In this document: in pieces, positions 1 through 11,844 of the stretch
Numbering within the stretch: position 1 is the stretch's first letter
Layout of the letters: every line of letters starts with the position of its first letter
DNA from: Neospora caninum Liverpool
Taxonomy: Eukaryota; Apicomplexa; Conoidasida; Eucoccidiorida; Sarcocystidae
Direction of reading: 5' to 3'
Assembly (NCBI RefSeq): GCF_000208865.1
Contig: NC_018394.1
Span: 455,635 to 519,634, forward strand
DNA: 64,000 nucleotides
The notes under the pieces: generated by a model
Seen by the model: the letters and a program-made list of their open reading frames with translations, nothing else
The model's database searches: none
Told to the model about the DNA's origin: nothing
Position numbers and translations under genes: made by a program

Positions 1-2955
1 TCCGCCTCACTGTCGCCATCGCTTCGCGAACGCCGCTCTCCGGGCAGGGCGAGTCACGAACAAAGGGATGCGAGCGACGGGTCAGAAAGCAGCGAGGACG
101 ACGCGTCGGTGGAGCCGCGGAAGAAGTCAAGGTCCGGCGGCGCGGCGGCGAATCTTCCGCTTTCTCGCAAGACTGCGGAGAGAGAGAAAGACGCAGAGGG
201 ACACACTACCCCGCGCGTTCCTCTGCTGACCACAAAACAGCAACGTCTCCTCCTGCGTTACCTCTGCATCTCCAATGACGAGGCTTCGCGAGTTCTCGTC
301 CAAGCGGCAGCGCGGCACTGTGGCCCTGTCGCCGGCGCGGCTGCAGTCGCAGCGCGGTACCTCGCGGCGCGGCAAGCTCCAGGGAGGCGCTCCGGAGACG
401 CGAGGCGGTCGGAAAAGGAACCCAGCCAAGACCGCGGTGTTTCACGGGCGGCTCCAGAGGGATCGCCAGGCGCTGAGCTCGAGGCAGACACGTGGGCGTC
501 CGCGCTGTCCGAAAACGTGAGGGTGGACGGCCCCCCACAAAGATCGCGCGGAAGAGAGACCAAAGGGATGGGGAGCGCGTCCAGCTGGTCTTTTCGAAGC
601 GTCGCAGGTGAGGGCAGAGTCCGGTTTGCTCGCACAGGCAGCAGCGTTCGCTTCCGGTCTCCCGTCGCCGCAGCGGAGACACAGCCCCGCCGCCTTTCCG
701 ACAGGCCTCTGTTCCCCGACGAAAGCCAACGAACGGACCTGAACTTCCCCGCCCGCGGAAGCAGCGCTGCCGAGCAGGCAGAGCCCGCCTGTGAAGCCTG
801 CGCCAGAGCTAAATGGGGCTCTCACCTCGGACGATCTCCCGGAGACGCTTTTTCTCCCCCAGCACGTGTGGCGCTACGGGGCACCGAAGGCTGTTTGGAA
901 GAGTGTGCTCACGCCGCAGCTGCGGTCCTTCCCACGTGCAGCTCCTCTCGCGCGACGGTGAGCGTTGCGTCGTCTCCGACGCCAGTCGGAACACTGAATC
1001 GTTTTTCCCGGTCTCTGCACGGAATGCTCGTGCATGATTCAGATCCGCGACCGTATGAACGCTGTAGAGAGCACTGCGCCATCGCCGGCAGCTCTCCCGC
1101 CGAGTTGTCAAAAATCTCTTGTCACTGTCTCGGAACGGGAGGGAGAGAATGTGTCGGAGCCCCGAACGTTTCTTCGTCCTCGTCCGCGTGGTCCTGCTGT
1201 TCCAACGCGTCCGCTGTCCCCGCAAGAACGGCCTCGAGTGGCGACAGGGCGTGCTGTCACGGGAACAGACACAGTCCTTTTGCCGGGGTGTCGGAGACGC
1301 GTCGGCCGGCACAGCCAAGTCACTCCTCTTCTTTTGGCCCGACCGCGAGGGCTCGGGGCGCCGCAGGCGACGCGTCTCGCGAGTCTGGTGCCCGACCCTC
1401 GTGTCCGTCTTGTCCATCCTGCGCACCGTCCCCGGCGTCGCGTGCTGGCTCTTTTGCTTCTCCCGATGCCGTTGGCGGCAGGTGCTCAGTGGATCAGGGT
1501 TGCGCTTGTAGCTCGTACAGCGCCTGTGGGAGCTGTCAGCCGCTTCTGGACTCGAGTGGTCTAGAGCGGTCCCCCTGCCTCCATGCGGATCAAGAACGTC
1601 GGATGGGTTGTCCAGGAGCAGATAGTCTTGCCACACGACCCACTGTCTCTGTTGCATGCACTCCTCCATGCACAGGAGGCAGACGATCGAGCCTTTGTGA
1701 TGGCCCGCATGCAGATGCAGTGCACGGAAGCGGGCAGAGGCAAGGCGCTCCCGTTGTCCGGCATCGAGTGTTCCTCCGACCCGCAGCCACTGCGTTGGAA
1801 TCGCCTGGGACAGCGACTCCTGTCCGGCGAGGAAGCCTTTCGTGCAGGTCTGGCCACGTAGAGGAGCGAAGACAGACTGAGGCGCGTCCCTTTCATGTGC
1901 ACCAACAGCGAGATCCCTCCGGTAACCAGGCCGGGAACACCTGTGGGGTGGGAGAATCTCGGACTCAGCGAGAGGCCGAGCAGTCTCTCGGGCGTTTGGG
2001 GAGTCCAGCTCAGACGCCTCCGAGTCTCCATACGCGACCGCAGAGCCACGCTCAGTGGGAGAGCACACGGAGCAGTGTGTCTCCGGGGTCTATGTTTCTC
2101 CCGTGTCAGGAGCTCGGGCCACGGCGCGCGGGTGTACCTCCAGCGGGGCAGGTTTGCTGCAGCGTTGGCGAAACGCGGAGCAGGGAGGAGGGTTCTGTGG
2201 GGTCAGCTGAGGCGTCAAAAACCGAGGCGGAGAGCAATGGACGAAAGCAACATGACAGCGGCATCACAGTGGCGCTACCATCTTCGATTCTCGCTCCGAG
2301 TCCCCGCAGTGAACACGCGACTACAGTGCGTCATCGTGCACCTGTGGCCGCACGCACCAAGACAGAGCATCCGAGCACAGAGGAGGGACAACCAGAAGAT
2401 CTGTATAAAGTTCTGGAACGGCAGCAACGAGAATTGGCTGAGCAGCTCCGCCTTCTCGAGCTCATCGAAACCCATCAAGTCGAAAGTGGATTCCTGGGGC
2501 AGAGGAGAGACCCGCAGCCAGGAGCGTCTGGTTCTCAGTCGCAGCTCTCGGTCGTGCGCGACGCACGGCAGACTGGCGCACACGAGAATGTGGGTTTTCT
2601 GGACAACGCCCCGCACCTATTGCATCTAGACGTCGAAGTGGTTCGCAGAGGACGGGGGAAGCCGTGGAGCGTCTCTCAAACGGTCTACGCCCAGTCTCCG
2701 GACGACATTCCTTACTCTGGCAGTGCTTCACGGGCAAAGACAGAAGGGCAGTCGCATGGGTGGTATCCGCCCGGTAGCACGCGTGTGAACGAGGGGAACC
2801 GGCTGCGCCCTGAGGCTGGGAATCGTTTGAAAGCCAGTGACAACTGGACCACGACACAGGAACAAGATGAACAGCAACTGAGGGAGTTAGAAGATGTTGT
2901 CTGGACATTGGCAGTCGCCGAGAGGAATCATGCAAGCGAACTTTTGCGCGTTTGA
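1..2955 (+). CDS. 3' part of a large disordered hypothetical protein
   Basis: The frame is open from the first base of the window to a TGA at 2953-2955, about 984 codons, so the gene begins upstream. I do not recognise a family. The left part has an acidic Ser/Glu/Asp run (around 80-105) followed by a basic RKKSR patch and a helical stretch rich in Leu and Ala (about 225-370). The middle is rich in Ser, Cys, Pro and Arg and looks disordered. The right part has a short Leu/Glu/Gln-rich helix that may be a coiled coil (around 2395-2470), and the last 25 residues are again helical. A good donor (CAG/GTGAGG at 608) and acceptor (CTCCCCCAG ending at 862) would remove 255 nt without changing frame, so the single long frame may hide an intron. 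Length argues for coding; function is unknown. Confidence 0.6.
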   Translation, partial: SASLSPSLRERRSPGRASHEQRDASDGSESSEDDASVEPRKKSRSGGAAANLPLSRKTAEREKDAEGHTTPRVPLLTTKQQRLLLRYLCISNDEASRVLVQAAARHCGPVAGAAAVAARYLAARQAPGRRSGDARRSEKEPSQDRGVSRAAPEGSPGAELEADTWASALSENVRVDGPPQRSRGRETKGMGSASSWSFRSVAGEGRVRFARTGSSVRFRSPVAAAETQPRRLSDRPLFPDESQRTDLNFPARGSSAAEQAEPACEACARAKWGSHLGRSPGDAFSPPARVALRGTEGCLEECAHAAAAVLPTCSSSRATVSVASSPTPVGTLNRFSRSLHGMLVHDSDPRPYERCREHCAIAGSSPAELSKISCHCLGTGGRECVGAPNVSSSSSAWSCCSNASAVPARTASSGDRACCHGNRHSPFAGVSETRRPAQPSHSSSFGPTARARGAAGDASRESGARPSCPSCPSCAPSPASRAGSFASPDAVGGRCSVDQGCACSSYSACGSCQPLLDSSGLERSPCLHADQERRMGCPGADSLATRPTVSVACTPPCTGGRRSSLCDGPHADAVHGSGQRQGAPVVRHRVFLRPAATALESPGTATPVRRGSLSCRSGHVEERRQTEARPFHVHQQRDPSGNQAGNTCGVGESRTQREAEQSLGRLGSPAQTPPSLHTRPQSHAQWESTRSSVSPGSMFLPCQELGPRRAGVPPAGQVCCSVGETRSREEGSVGSAEASKTEAESNGRKQHDSGITVALPSSILAPSPRSEHATTVRHRAPVAARTKTEHPSTEEGQPEDLYKVLERQQRELAEQLRLLELIETHQVESGFLGQRRDPQPGASGSQSQLSVVRDARQTGAHENVGFLDNAPHLLHLDVEVVRRGRGKPWSVSQTVYAQSPDDIPYSGSASRAKTEGQSHGWYPPGSTRVNEGNRLRPEAGNRLKASDNWTTTQEQDEQQLRELEDVVWTLAVAERNHASELLRV

Positions 2956-4600
2956 CGGGTTCCTGGGTCTCAGCTTTGTCCAGCAGGCAACGAAGAAGGA
3001 CGATCCAAGGGTGCGCGTCTGTGAAGAGATGCCTGCTTTGGTGCGAAGGAAGTTAGGGTTGCAATGCATGTAGCAAGTCGGAATCTTTATGTGTGAAAGC
3101 AGCCCGACGGTACAAGGGACAGGAGAAAAATGTGAGGAACCCTTTCTTTCGTTCCCCACTTTTGCTCCTGAGGGTCTCCACTGTAAGCTCCACTCTTCGC
3201 TCTCTCCAGGGGGGACACAAACAGTAGCCCAAGCGTGCCTTACAAACCACCTCTCTGGTATACAAGCGACATGAGCCTTTACATGCAAACACGAACGGGC
3301 TTACCGCGGAATTCAATATTCCAATCACGTTCTCTTCCCGGCACAGAGCACTCCACGCTCCCAATAAAAAAGTTTGGATGGGCACCTCCAGATCCCATGA
3401 GCTGCACTACGCAGCATTCACTAGCGCGCTTAGCGGCTGCGTCGTTGCCGAGGCACGTGACGCTCTCCCTCCAAGTGTATTGCATACGAAAGCAGATGGC
3501 GACTGCCTGCAATGCCTCGGAAGAAGGATGAAGGAATGCATGCAAATGCTCAGAAGCATACGGATGTGCAGATGCATACGGTCGTGTGGGAAAATCGTGG
3601 CATTTCATGAAGGCAGGCAATGAGAACTCCGTATCACCCCGTTTACACACAAGTTGGGTTAGGAAATCTGTATACGTCATCAACGTGTGACCGTTAGGGT
3701 ACGAGCCTCTTGGCCAGGCACCGTGCGAGTTTGCCGAAGAGTTTTTCGAGGAAAATGCAGCGTAACGCTGTAGACAGAGTGGCAGTGTGCTGTTGTGTAT
3801 GGGGACCCCTGGCAGATCTGGAAAGCGGCGGTTCCCTTACTGCTAGCAAATGGGCAAAATCCGAGAGATGGTCTGTTCATCCCGAGTACGGGGCTCTCTG
3901 CTTTTGGCAGCAGTGAAGGTGTCGGGCATCTCCCCAGCGTGCAAACGCTGTCGACAGTACAACACCAAAGACGAGGGAACGGGTCTTTGGAAATGGGGTT
4001 CTCAAGCGGTCGATACTGAGCATACACCAGTGTCGGAATACGTGCCGGCCACGCTGACTTGTTTCGTGGTAATGTAGCTGTGACACGCTCTGGAAAGACC
4101 GCGCTTCAGTCTGCGGAGTCCTAGGCTAAACACTGACAGGAGAGACGCAGTCGACGGAATCGGACGACTGCGGGTGCACCCGCACCCCAGAAAGCGTAAG
4201 GATCTCAAACTATAATCAAAGACTTATCACTGGTCGAAGTGTTGTTTCGGGTACAATAAATTCACCAGTCGGCAGTCGTTCATTCATGTGGGCCAGCTGT
4301 TGACGCCACCCGCTGAACCCCTCTCCCCTCCATGTATACTGCTTTGTGATGTGCAGAGAGCACGAGTTTTTAGCGGATTTAGTGGACGTCAATTACATCC
4401 CACGAAGCAGTCAGAGAGACTAAGCCAGAGCAAGAGACAATGGAAAGAGGGGACGCCCTTCAGAAAGTGCTCCTAAGATTTTCCATAGAGCGTAAGGAAA
4501 ACGACTTTTGAGCCCAGCGGAGCCCCGGCTGCCGGTCAACTGAACTTGAGAAATGAAAACACTGTGACAGACCGCGGCAGGTCTAAGGAGTATTCCGCTT
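2956..4600. other. Convergent intergenic region
   Basis: This stretch lies between the stop of the left + gene and the stop of the - strand HSP10 gene, so it should hold both 3' untranslated regions. Reading frames here are short, lack recognisable motifs and look like chance. I see no RNA gene. Confidence 0.5.
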
Positions 4601-6357
4601 CTACTCTTGGACAATGGCAATGAGGTCATCGGATCGGAAGACTTGCATCTCCTGCTCGTCAATAACTACTTTCATACCGCCGTACTCGGGGACCACAACA
4701 GTCTGCCCTACCTGCAATCCACACGCAAACGCGGAAAAGAGCGCGCACGAAAGTGTCAGAAAATTAGCACCTCAGTGCTCACGTAGGATCCCAGATTCCA
4801 GTCAACAGCGCGAGGCGAGTCAGAGCAAGATACAGGCAACGGAGAAGCCGGTCCAGATTTATGCTTATCTGTACTTCCCAGTTGCCCCGTTGGTGCCGCT
4901 TCTGAGCTCGCGCGCAACAGAACGGAATCGCGTACCGAATGTGCTGGCCCCCAAGAAGGCTTCTGGATACCCACACCAGGAAGGAAACAAAACTGACACG
5001 GTAGCTCGGCCACAAGGGACTGAGTGACGATCCACCCCTGGTTCCCTAATCTGTGCGGTGAGTCTACCGCCTCTCGTGGACCTGGAAAAGCCCGAGCGTC
5101 ACCGTCTGTGGTCCATTCGACTCAAACTCGCGCCGCAAAAACAAGCCGTCTTTTGGTGAACCAGGGCAAAATCAGGTCGGAAGACTCTTTGCTAAGGGGA
5201 CAGCTGGAAGAAGGGACCGCTTTCCCCGAACGTCGTGGAGGCACAGGCAGATGGGGGGACACATATTTGAATGGGCTTTCTGTATCAGACACGAACTTGC
5301 GGCTGACGTTCCCCGGTGGAGAGAGCCTGAGTTGCATCTTTCCGCAGAGAATACGGTTCCTTACCTGAACGCACGGTGGGATAAACTCGCCAGTTTTCAT
5401 GTTAGGGCGGCCTTTGCCCACAGCCAGAACCTTGGCCATGTGCGCGCTGATGTTCTTCTGCGCCGAGTCAGGAAGGAAGAGACCGCTCTTCGTCTTTGTC
5501 GGCACCGCGATCTTCTGCACGAGAACCCGATCCAGGAGGGGAATAAACTTTGAAGCGGCGTTGGCGGCCTGCAAAAACGCATGCAGAGCCCGAGCAGAAA
5601 ATTTCCTTTTTGCTCACAAGACCGGGAGACTTCGGAGACTCCCGAAAAACGGGAGGGAGTGGATGGCCGACTTTGTGAGTGGCTGTCAACGGAAGTTTTT
5701 AGTGGAAATGTGGGCTGTCGATTTCGTCACAGCAGACGAGCGTTGCTCCAGATATCGGGGCACGACTGAAACCAAGAAAACGTCGTCTTCGCGCCCGCTG
5801 CCCATGTGTTCAGGAGAAGCAGAGGACAAGTCTTGGAGATAACAGTAACGGGCGGGTTCAAAGACACACTCTACTCGTCAGAGTAAGCCAACATAGCCCC
5901 GTCCCGGACTTCGTCCCGTCCCCTTGACAGACGATTTACGGTTTGAGCTATACAGCGTTCAACAGCGGCATCAGAAGTATTTGATTTCTGCGGGTCGAGG
6001 ACTCGCGGTTCGCCGGGGAGTCAGAAAGGGATCATGTGCAAATGGCTGCAAAACTGTAGAAAAAAGACACTGCTGCAGTTCAATCTTCAGGCGCGCGCGG
6101 CTAAACGTATGAGCGCCGGTCGGGGTGGCGTTTCCTATCAAAGCTCCGAAGACGGAAAAGGAGAAGGCTGTCCTGGAAGAGGACGGAAAACTTTGCAGTT
6201 CCAAGCTTAAGAAAGAAAACAGGAAGGTAGAAACTGGCCATTTATCTCACTATGACACCTTGGATAAAATGTGGGGCCGCTCGGGGCGACAAGAGCACAC
6301 ACGGCTCTGTCGCGAATAAGACGGGACCATTCCCTTCCTGCTTTTGAAACTCACCAT
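4601..6357 (-). CDS. HSP10: 10 kDa heat-shock co-chaperonin (GroES/HSP10 family)
   Basis: This is the heptameric lid of the mitochondrial chaperonin HSP60, which closes the folding chamber in an ATP-dependent cycle. Three exons on the minus strand: 6355-6357 (the ATG alone), 5365-5568 and 4601-4711, all introns phase 0, giving 105 residues against 102 in human HSP10. The start MAANAASKFIPLLDRVLV aligns with the usual HSP10 start. The mobile loop (residues 22-38, KTKSGLFLP) contacts HSP60, and VPEYGG plus the C-terminal DLIAIVQE are the family blocks. The first coding exon was chosen because CAAAATG is followed at once by GTGAGT. The sequence before the second exon (GCGTTTTTGCAG) is an acceptor and contains no in-frame ATG. 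There is no separate presequence, as is usual for mitochondrial HSP10. The apicoplast Cpn20, which has two GroES domains, is excluded by length. Confidence 0.95.
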
Positions 6358-9300
6358 TTTGTGAGAAGTTGACGCAAACTTGTGCTGAATTGGAGGCACA
6401 GTAAGAGAGTTGAAGATCGCAGAGACTAGAAGTTATTATTTTCTGACCGAGCCCGCAAAGCGGGAAGAACTCTGTCAGGGTGTAAGATGCGCACGCGATG
6501 CACCCGCACCGAAATTAACTCGAGACACTGCGCAGAGTAATTCCGCATGCTTGCACTTCTGTCCCAGTTGCGCCTCCAGATAACTTGACAGAGTCCGTCG
6601 TATTTCCGCAACTGTTCGTCTGGCTTTGGGGAAGGAAAAGCTACCACAGAGTTGTGGCGTCACAAAGTGGGTGTAATTTGCAGTTGCTGTCGTCCCCAAA
6701 GCGAGTATGGGCATTTCTACTACACACCATTACGTGGGATACGTGAACCGGTCCCTGGAGGTGAAATTCCATGTACATTGTTGGACACCACATGCACGTA
6801 TATAAGTGTAAATGTCTGCTGACTTGTTTATTGGACTCCTTCACGCTTCAGTAACTCTACAGGAGACCGACTTAGTGTTATCTAGGAACCCAGGCAACCG
6901 GAAGCATAAGCCTGTGGCCCGCTGTCGTTAGGGAGTTAGGGATAGCTGGTACCGTGACACCAGCAGTTCTGTAAAGGCCAAACTTCAGAGTGATGGAAAT
7001 CGTGTACTCGTGAATGTGTACCTAATGTATATATACATATGTACGCGAACTGTTCGTGCTGAGTGCTTCCTGAGCAATGTCCCTGGTAGGACTAGACAGT
7101 GTGATAGCTGTTGCGATTTGAATGAAGAGAGGAAGGATCTTCCGCAAGGACACGATACGAAATCTTCGCATATGCTCTTTGTCGAGTGTTGTTGACAGCT
7201 GCAGAGTACAATCGTTTATTGTCACTCTTCATACTGAACCCTCGTCCAACCGGTGCACCAAATCCAAGGCTGACCGTTTCCAACCGCGGGCCACCAACTT
7301 GGGGCATCTGCTGGCGCTAGAGAACTTCCATAGCTGCATTGGCATCCCTACACTCCGACATAGTCGTGGTTACTTGCACTGATGGATCTCCTCGCTCAGA
7401 TATATCGGCCAGAAGGACCAGTGAAACGTCTCTGCGTTCGGATGCGAACAGAAAGCTCCTGTATGTTGAGCAAGACTCCAGAAGTAGCAGAAAAGGTTAG
7501 ATGAACACAGGCTCATTCACCCAGTTGTTTTGTCAAGATTGTAGTCACGCTCATGGATTCTCCATACAAACAACCTGAAGCGGAGTCCTCTGTCAATATT
7601 GAATCACCCCCGATCACGCGGGCATGTGTGATCTTATATATGTATACGCCTGTGCGGGGCCCCATGATCAGACTGAGAGATATTGAGCAGAACTAACCGC
7701 TGTAGCGTTTCGGTTGTTGCACGCCACGGAAAGAGGCCGTACTGCTGTCTTTAACTAAATGGGCATAACGCGTGCAATCCACTAGCAGTGCAAGGTGGCA
7801 TTCAGGTCTATGTTGAGGGCGGCAAGAGGTTGATACCCACTGAAGCGGGGGTGTTCGGTTGTTCCAAAGACTTCCCCTTCGGCTGTCATTGACGAACTAA
7901 GCAGGAAGCACGATTCGTGATTAAACCAGGTGGTCACTGCGAGCTTCCTAGCGTTGCTGCCATCTCGACACGCGCACGACAAGCGCCTCCATGGATCGAT
8001 GTGGAAGGAGTCTGCTTGCAGATGGGTTGTGAAGCCGTGTTGCGGATAAGGGTGACGGTCCATGTGTGTCGACTCCAATCCCGTCTATACGACACCCGGA
8101 TAGAACCAACAGACTCAGTGTGTGCCCTATCTTTGCGATGCATTGCCATTTGACATCGTGAAACTCAATTGCCTCTAATTCTTTCATCAGCCAAGCAGCG
8201 AAGGAACAAACGCAGTCAAGGGGAACCCGAGCGTGTGGCCCATGCGTTTCCACTGCACAATTCATTGGCCAAGCAGTAGAGATACAACTCTCCCTGATAC
8301 GCAAACGCAGTTCAGTATCCATACGACTTGGACCACCGGTTTAATCATAATCCGAGAACATGTGCTGTTCCTGCTCACCCAACTATGCACGTAAGACTGG
8401 AATTTTCGGGACGAACGCCATAGTCTAACAATTTCAATGATGTTGTTTCCGGGTAGAGCCAGAGCAAGGATCTTGTCTTATGACTCAGTGGAATAAGTCA
8501 GAAGTTTTTTCAATCCTTTCGTAGCTGTAGTCATGTTGGAGTTTGCGCTCTGCGGTGCGGCGTTTCGGATAGTGCGTCGTTTCTGGATTTCAGGTGTATG
8601 ACTAAATTGTGAAGCTGCGAAATACTTTACAAATTACCTAAACGCATGGACACTGCTAACAATACATGACCCGTGGTAAAACCCTATTTTCGACAAATGG
8701 AGAAAAATACCAGCATGACTTCGACTGACGAGCTCATCCGCACACATGTCCTATTCCTACCCTGTCACCTTCCTTGTTTCCCGGTGCCACGTACATAGAA
8801 GAGTCATCGTGATTTCAGCTCGGTTTTACCGTTTTTCGATGTCACCGTCACCAACCGTTGCCTTTACAATTGGAGAACTTTCAAAGTCACGAGAAATGCT
8901 AGGCGACGAGGTCAATAGTAGTCGTCAAACGCGTTTTCTGTCGTTGACGCTCCCCCCTCAGGATTTACTGTTTTGGAGTTTTCAGACCAGGACATACTGG
9001 TAATGTCTGTTCGGGGAATCCCGATTGGCGTCAGCTCAGACGATGGGACCAAGAAAAACGGTATGTCACCGCCTCTGGTCCCATGGTGCCCAGTGCCGCA
9101 ACATCGACGCCTTCCTTCCTTCTTCACAAGCATTGTTTGCCGCTAAAAGGAAGACATAGGTCTTGGCAAAAACTTTTGTGTGAATTCACGGACTGCCATT
9201 CCCTTCCGTTATTTTTGCACACATCGATGCGCCCGCGAAACTTTGGGACAGATGCATCTTTGTCACAAGCCCCGCAAAATAGCAAGGAATCCCGTTTGTT

Positions 9301-10106
9301 TCAATTTTGGTGCCCATATGAAAGTCAGCTGCCTCGCGCCTCTGTGGCGCCGTTGCAAAGCACTGTGAAAAGGAATGAAAGCGCAGAAATCAAGCGATAT
9401 GCAGCATTTGACGCATCTGCTACACTCGCACTTGACTCCCCGTCCCCGTTCAACGCAGTCACTAGCGCTTCTCTATGCATTTCATGGCAACGGGCATTTG
9501 TCTCCTGGTCCACTCGTGCCAGCTTTGGTAGGCGGCTAACGGCTCTCGCTAGACTTGCTCGAGTTTCTAGTTCGGACTGGTGCTAGGGCGCCGGGTCTTT
9601 GCTCACTTTCAACGGACAGTGTCTTGCGCAGAACGGCCTGCTTCGCAATGGAGCGGAGCGCTGCCCCGCGAACCGCTGTTCGTCGATTGTGTGTTTGCTG
9701 CTTCGGTAAACCTGCGGTCTGTGCACTTACTCGTCTGTTCTGCGTTTTTTATAATTTTTGAGTCTCTGGGCTCGCCTTCTCGTGTTTGTTCTTCGCCGTA
9801 CTCTTTGTGCGAAGCGTTTTCTAAGGCCAGCGTCGTCAGCATTCCTTCTCGGGAAACTCGAGAGCTGAGCTGCACGCTGTGGAAGTCGCCGGCTAGCCGC
9901 CACACAACTCGGCACGAACCCGGTGTTTCCGCGTTTGGCGGATCGTCCTCTCTTTCAAGTTTTAGGCGCGGTTTCCTTTCGTTCTCTTCGAAAGTTGCAA
10001 ACGTGAACTGAGGCGCTGTTTCGGGTACGCATTGCGTCCTGTCGTTGTTGGATCCCTCACCCAAGCACGGCGATTTGCGGGTTGCACGTTTTCACAGACG
10101 ACGAAA
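6358..10106. other. Divergent intergenic region, HSP10 and SPM1 promoters
   Basis: About 3.7 kb separate the HSP10 start (leftward) from the SPM1 start (rightward), so it should carry two divergent promoters and 5' untranslated regions. All open frames are short (the longest, 9083-9586, is 167 codons) and lack conserved motifs. The final 500 bases are pyrimidine-rich and lead into the SPM1 ATG, fitting a 5' UTR. No TATA-like consensus can be assigned. Confidence 0.45.
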
Positions 10107-11844
10107 ATGACAGGAAGAAACTCAAAGGGACCGCAGAAGCTGCCGTCTCAGGATGGCTCCGACTACGGCTACCCACAGAAGCCCCAGAAATATATGCCGA
10201 CGAAAGCCGAGCTGATGGATCCTGACTACTCGTCTTGCTGCAAAGGTCACGACACACAGAAGGACGGTGCTTACGGTTCCGAGCAGTTTGCTAAACAGGA
10301 AGCCCAGAAGTACGACAGCGCAGCAAGCGTCGGACAAACAATCCAGAGGGGACGCGAACGCACCGTAGTTGAACGGCCATTACATCCTGTTGCTGCAGGA
10401 GATGTGCCCGCCCGGAGGCTCCACCTTTCCGATCTCGACGAGGCACACAGATGCCACTCGCCCTCGAGACAGCCCGGATACTGTGTCGAAGAGCTTTGCA
10501 CCTGCGGAATGCACAAGTGCATCCCCTCGAGAGCGCCTCTGCCATTCGTGGGTAACACTCAGTACCGTCAGGAGTTCGGGCCGAAACCGCTGCCACCCGC
10601 GTAAGTCACACGCCTCAGCAGATTCCTTGACCCCGATAGGACATATTTTAGCTGGGGTTACGCGAGCAGGTCACTGGTTTCTGATAGCGTCCGCGACTCA
10701 GAGCGACGGTCTCGACACTAAATACGTTCGAATGTCAGAGTGACGAAGTAGGCGCCATTCATCGGAGCCTTTCTTTGTATGATATCGGTTCGTTTCGTTG
10801 AAGGCTTTTCCGACGTTTCGGTTCGCGAAGGCGTGCACATGAGCGCCTTTTCGCCGTTGTTGGTTTCCTCGTGCGCAGACTTGGGTCACTGCAGCTGTCA
10901 CGGGAAAAAAATCCAGGACAGCACGTTTTGAATGCCTTTCTTTTGTTTCCTCAGCACTGCAGCAACGCAGGTGACGCTTCCTCCCACGCTTCCTTTCGAA
11001 GCGGAGAGCAGCTACCGCACCGAGTTCGTCGCCAAGCCTCTGCCGCCGCCGGTAAAGTTCGCTGAGGCTAAGCTTCCGCCTCCACTCCCCTTTGAGGGCG
11101 AGTCCGCTTACAGAGCGGACTACCGACCGAAGCCGCTGCCCCAAGTGCCGAAGCCTTCGGAAGTGAAACTTCCTCAGTCGTTGCCGTTTGAAGCTCAGTC
11201 CTGCTACAGGTACGCTCCCCTACCCGTGCTTCAACCGGTTTTGTGGCAACACCTACCAAAAACTGCCAGGATGCCGATGACACCGCGTTTTCATGTTGTG
11301 TCTTTTTGTGGATTTGCGCAAGCATTTTGCTTCAACACTGGCGAAACAACAGGACCAAGCCACGAGTTTTTCGGCCAGAAGAAGCGAATCGTTTTGCTCA
11401 TTCGGTGTCTCACGAGAGGGTAGAATTCAACGAGAGTGACACGTGCCTGCGGGCATCTCTGCATTTCCGTTCCGTGTGTTTTTCACAAAACTACATCAAG
11501 GGTGCCCCGCATGTTTTGCATGTTTTTCCAGGAGTGAATACGTTGCGAAGCCTCTGCCACCGCCAGTGCAGGCCTCTGAAGTGAAGCTGCCTCCCTCACT
11601 GCCTTTCGAAGGATCGACGCAGTACCGTGATGAGTTCGGGCCGAAGCCTCTCCCCCCGGTCGCTAAGGCTGCCGAAGTTCACTTGCCTCCTGCGTTGCCT
11701 TTCGAAGCGACTTCGATGTACCGTTCGGAGTACGTTGCGAAATCAAACCCCATCTGTCCGGTGGCGAAGCTTCCTCAGTATCCGGCGGCGACTTACCCTC
11801 AGAACCACGTTTTCTGGGATCCGGCCACGAAGCAGTGGTACTAA
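10107..11844 (+). CDS. SPM1: Subpellicular microtubule protein 1 (SAXO/FAM154-like repeat protein)
   Basis: SPM1 binds inside the cortical (subpellicular) microtubules of coccidian parasites and stabilises them. Exons 10107-10600, 10955-11209 and 11532-11844, phases 2 and 2, give 353 residues, close to the length I recall for T. gondii SPM1. The N-terminal 144 residues include Cys-rich pieces ([22 protein letters not shown]) also seen in SAXO-type proteins. Six repeats of about 32 residues follow from residue 145. Each begins LPF, then a Tyr-Arg pair, an acidic-aromatic step (EF, DY or EY), Lys-Pro-Leu-Pro and a closing LPP; the last is degenerate. The C terminus is [12 protein letters not shown]. 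The start is the first in-frame ATG after a pyrimidine-rich leader (ACGAAAATGA). Exon joins restore perfect repeat periodicity, which supports the splice choice. Confidence 0.94.
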
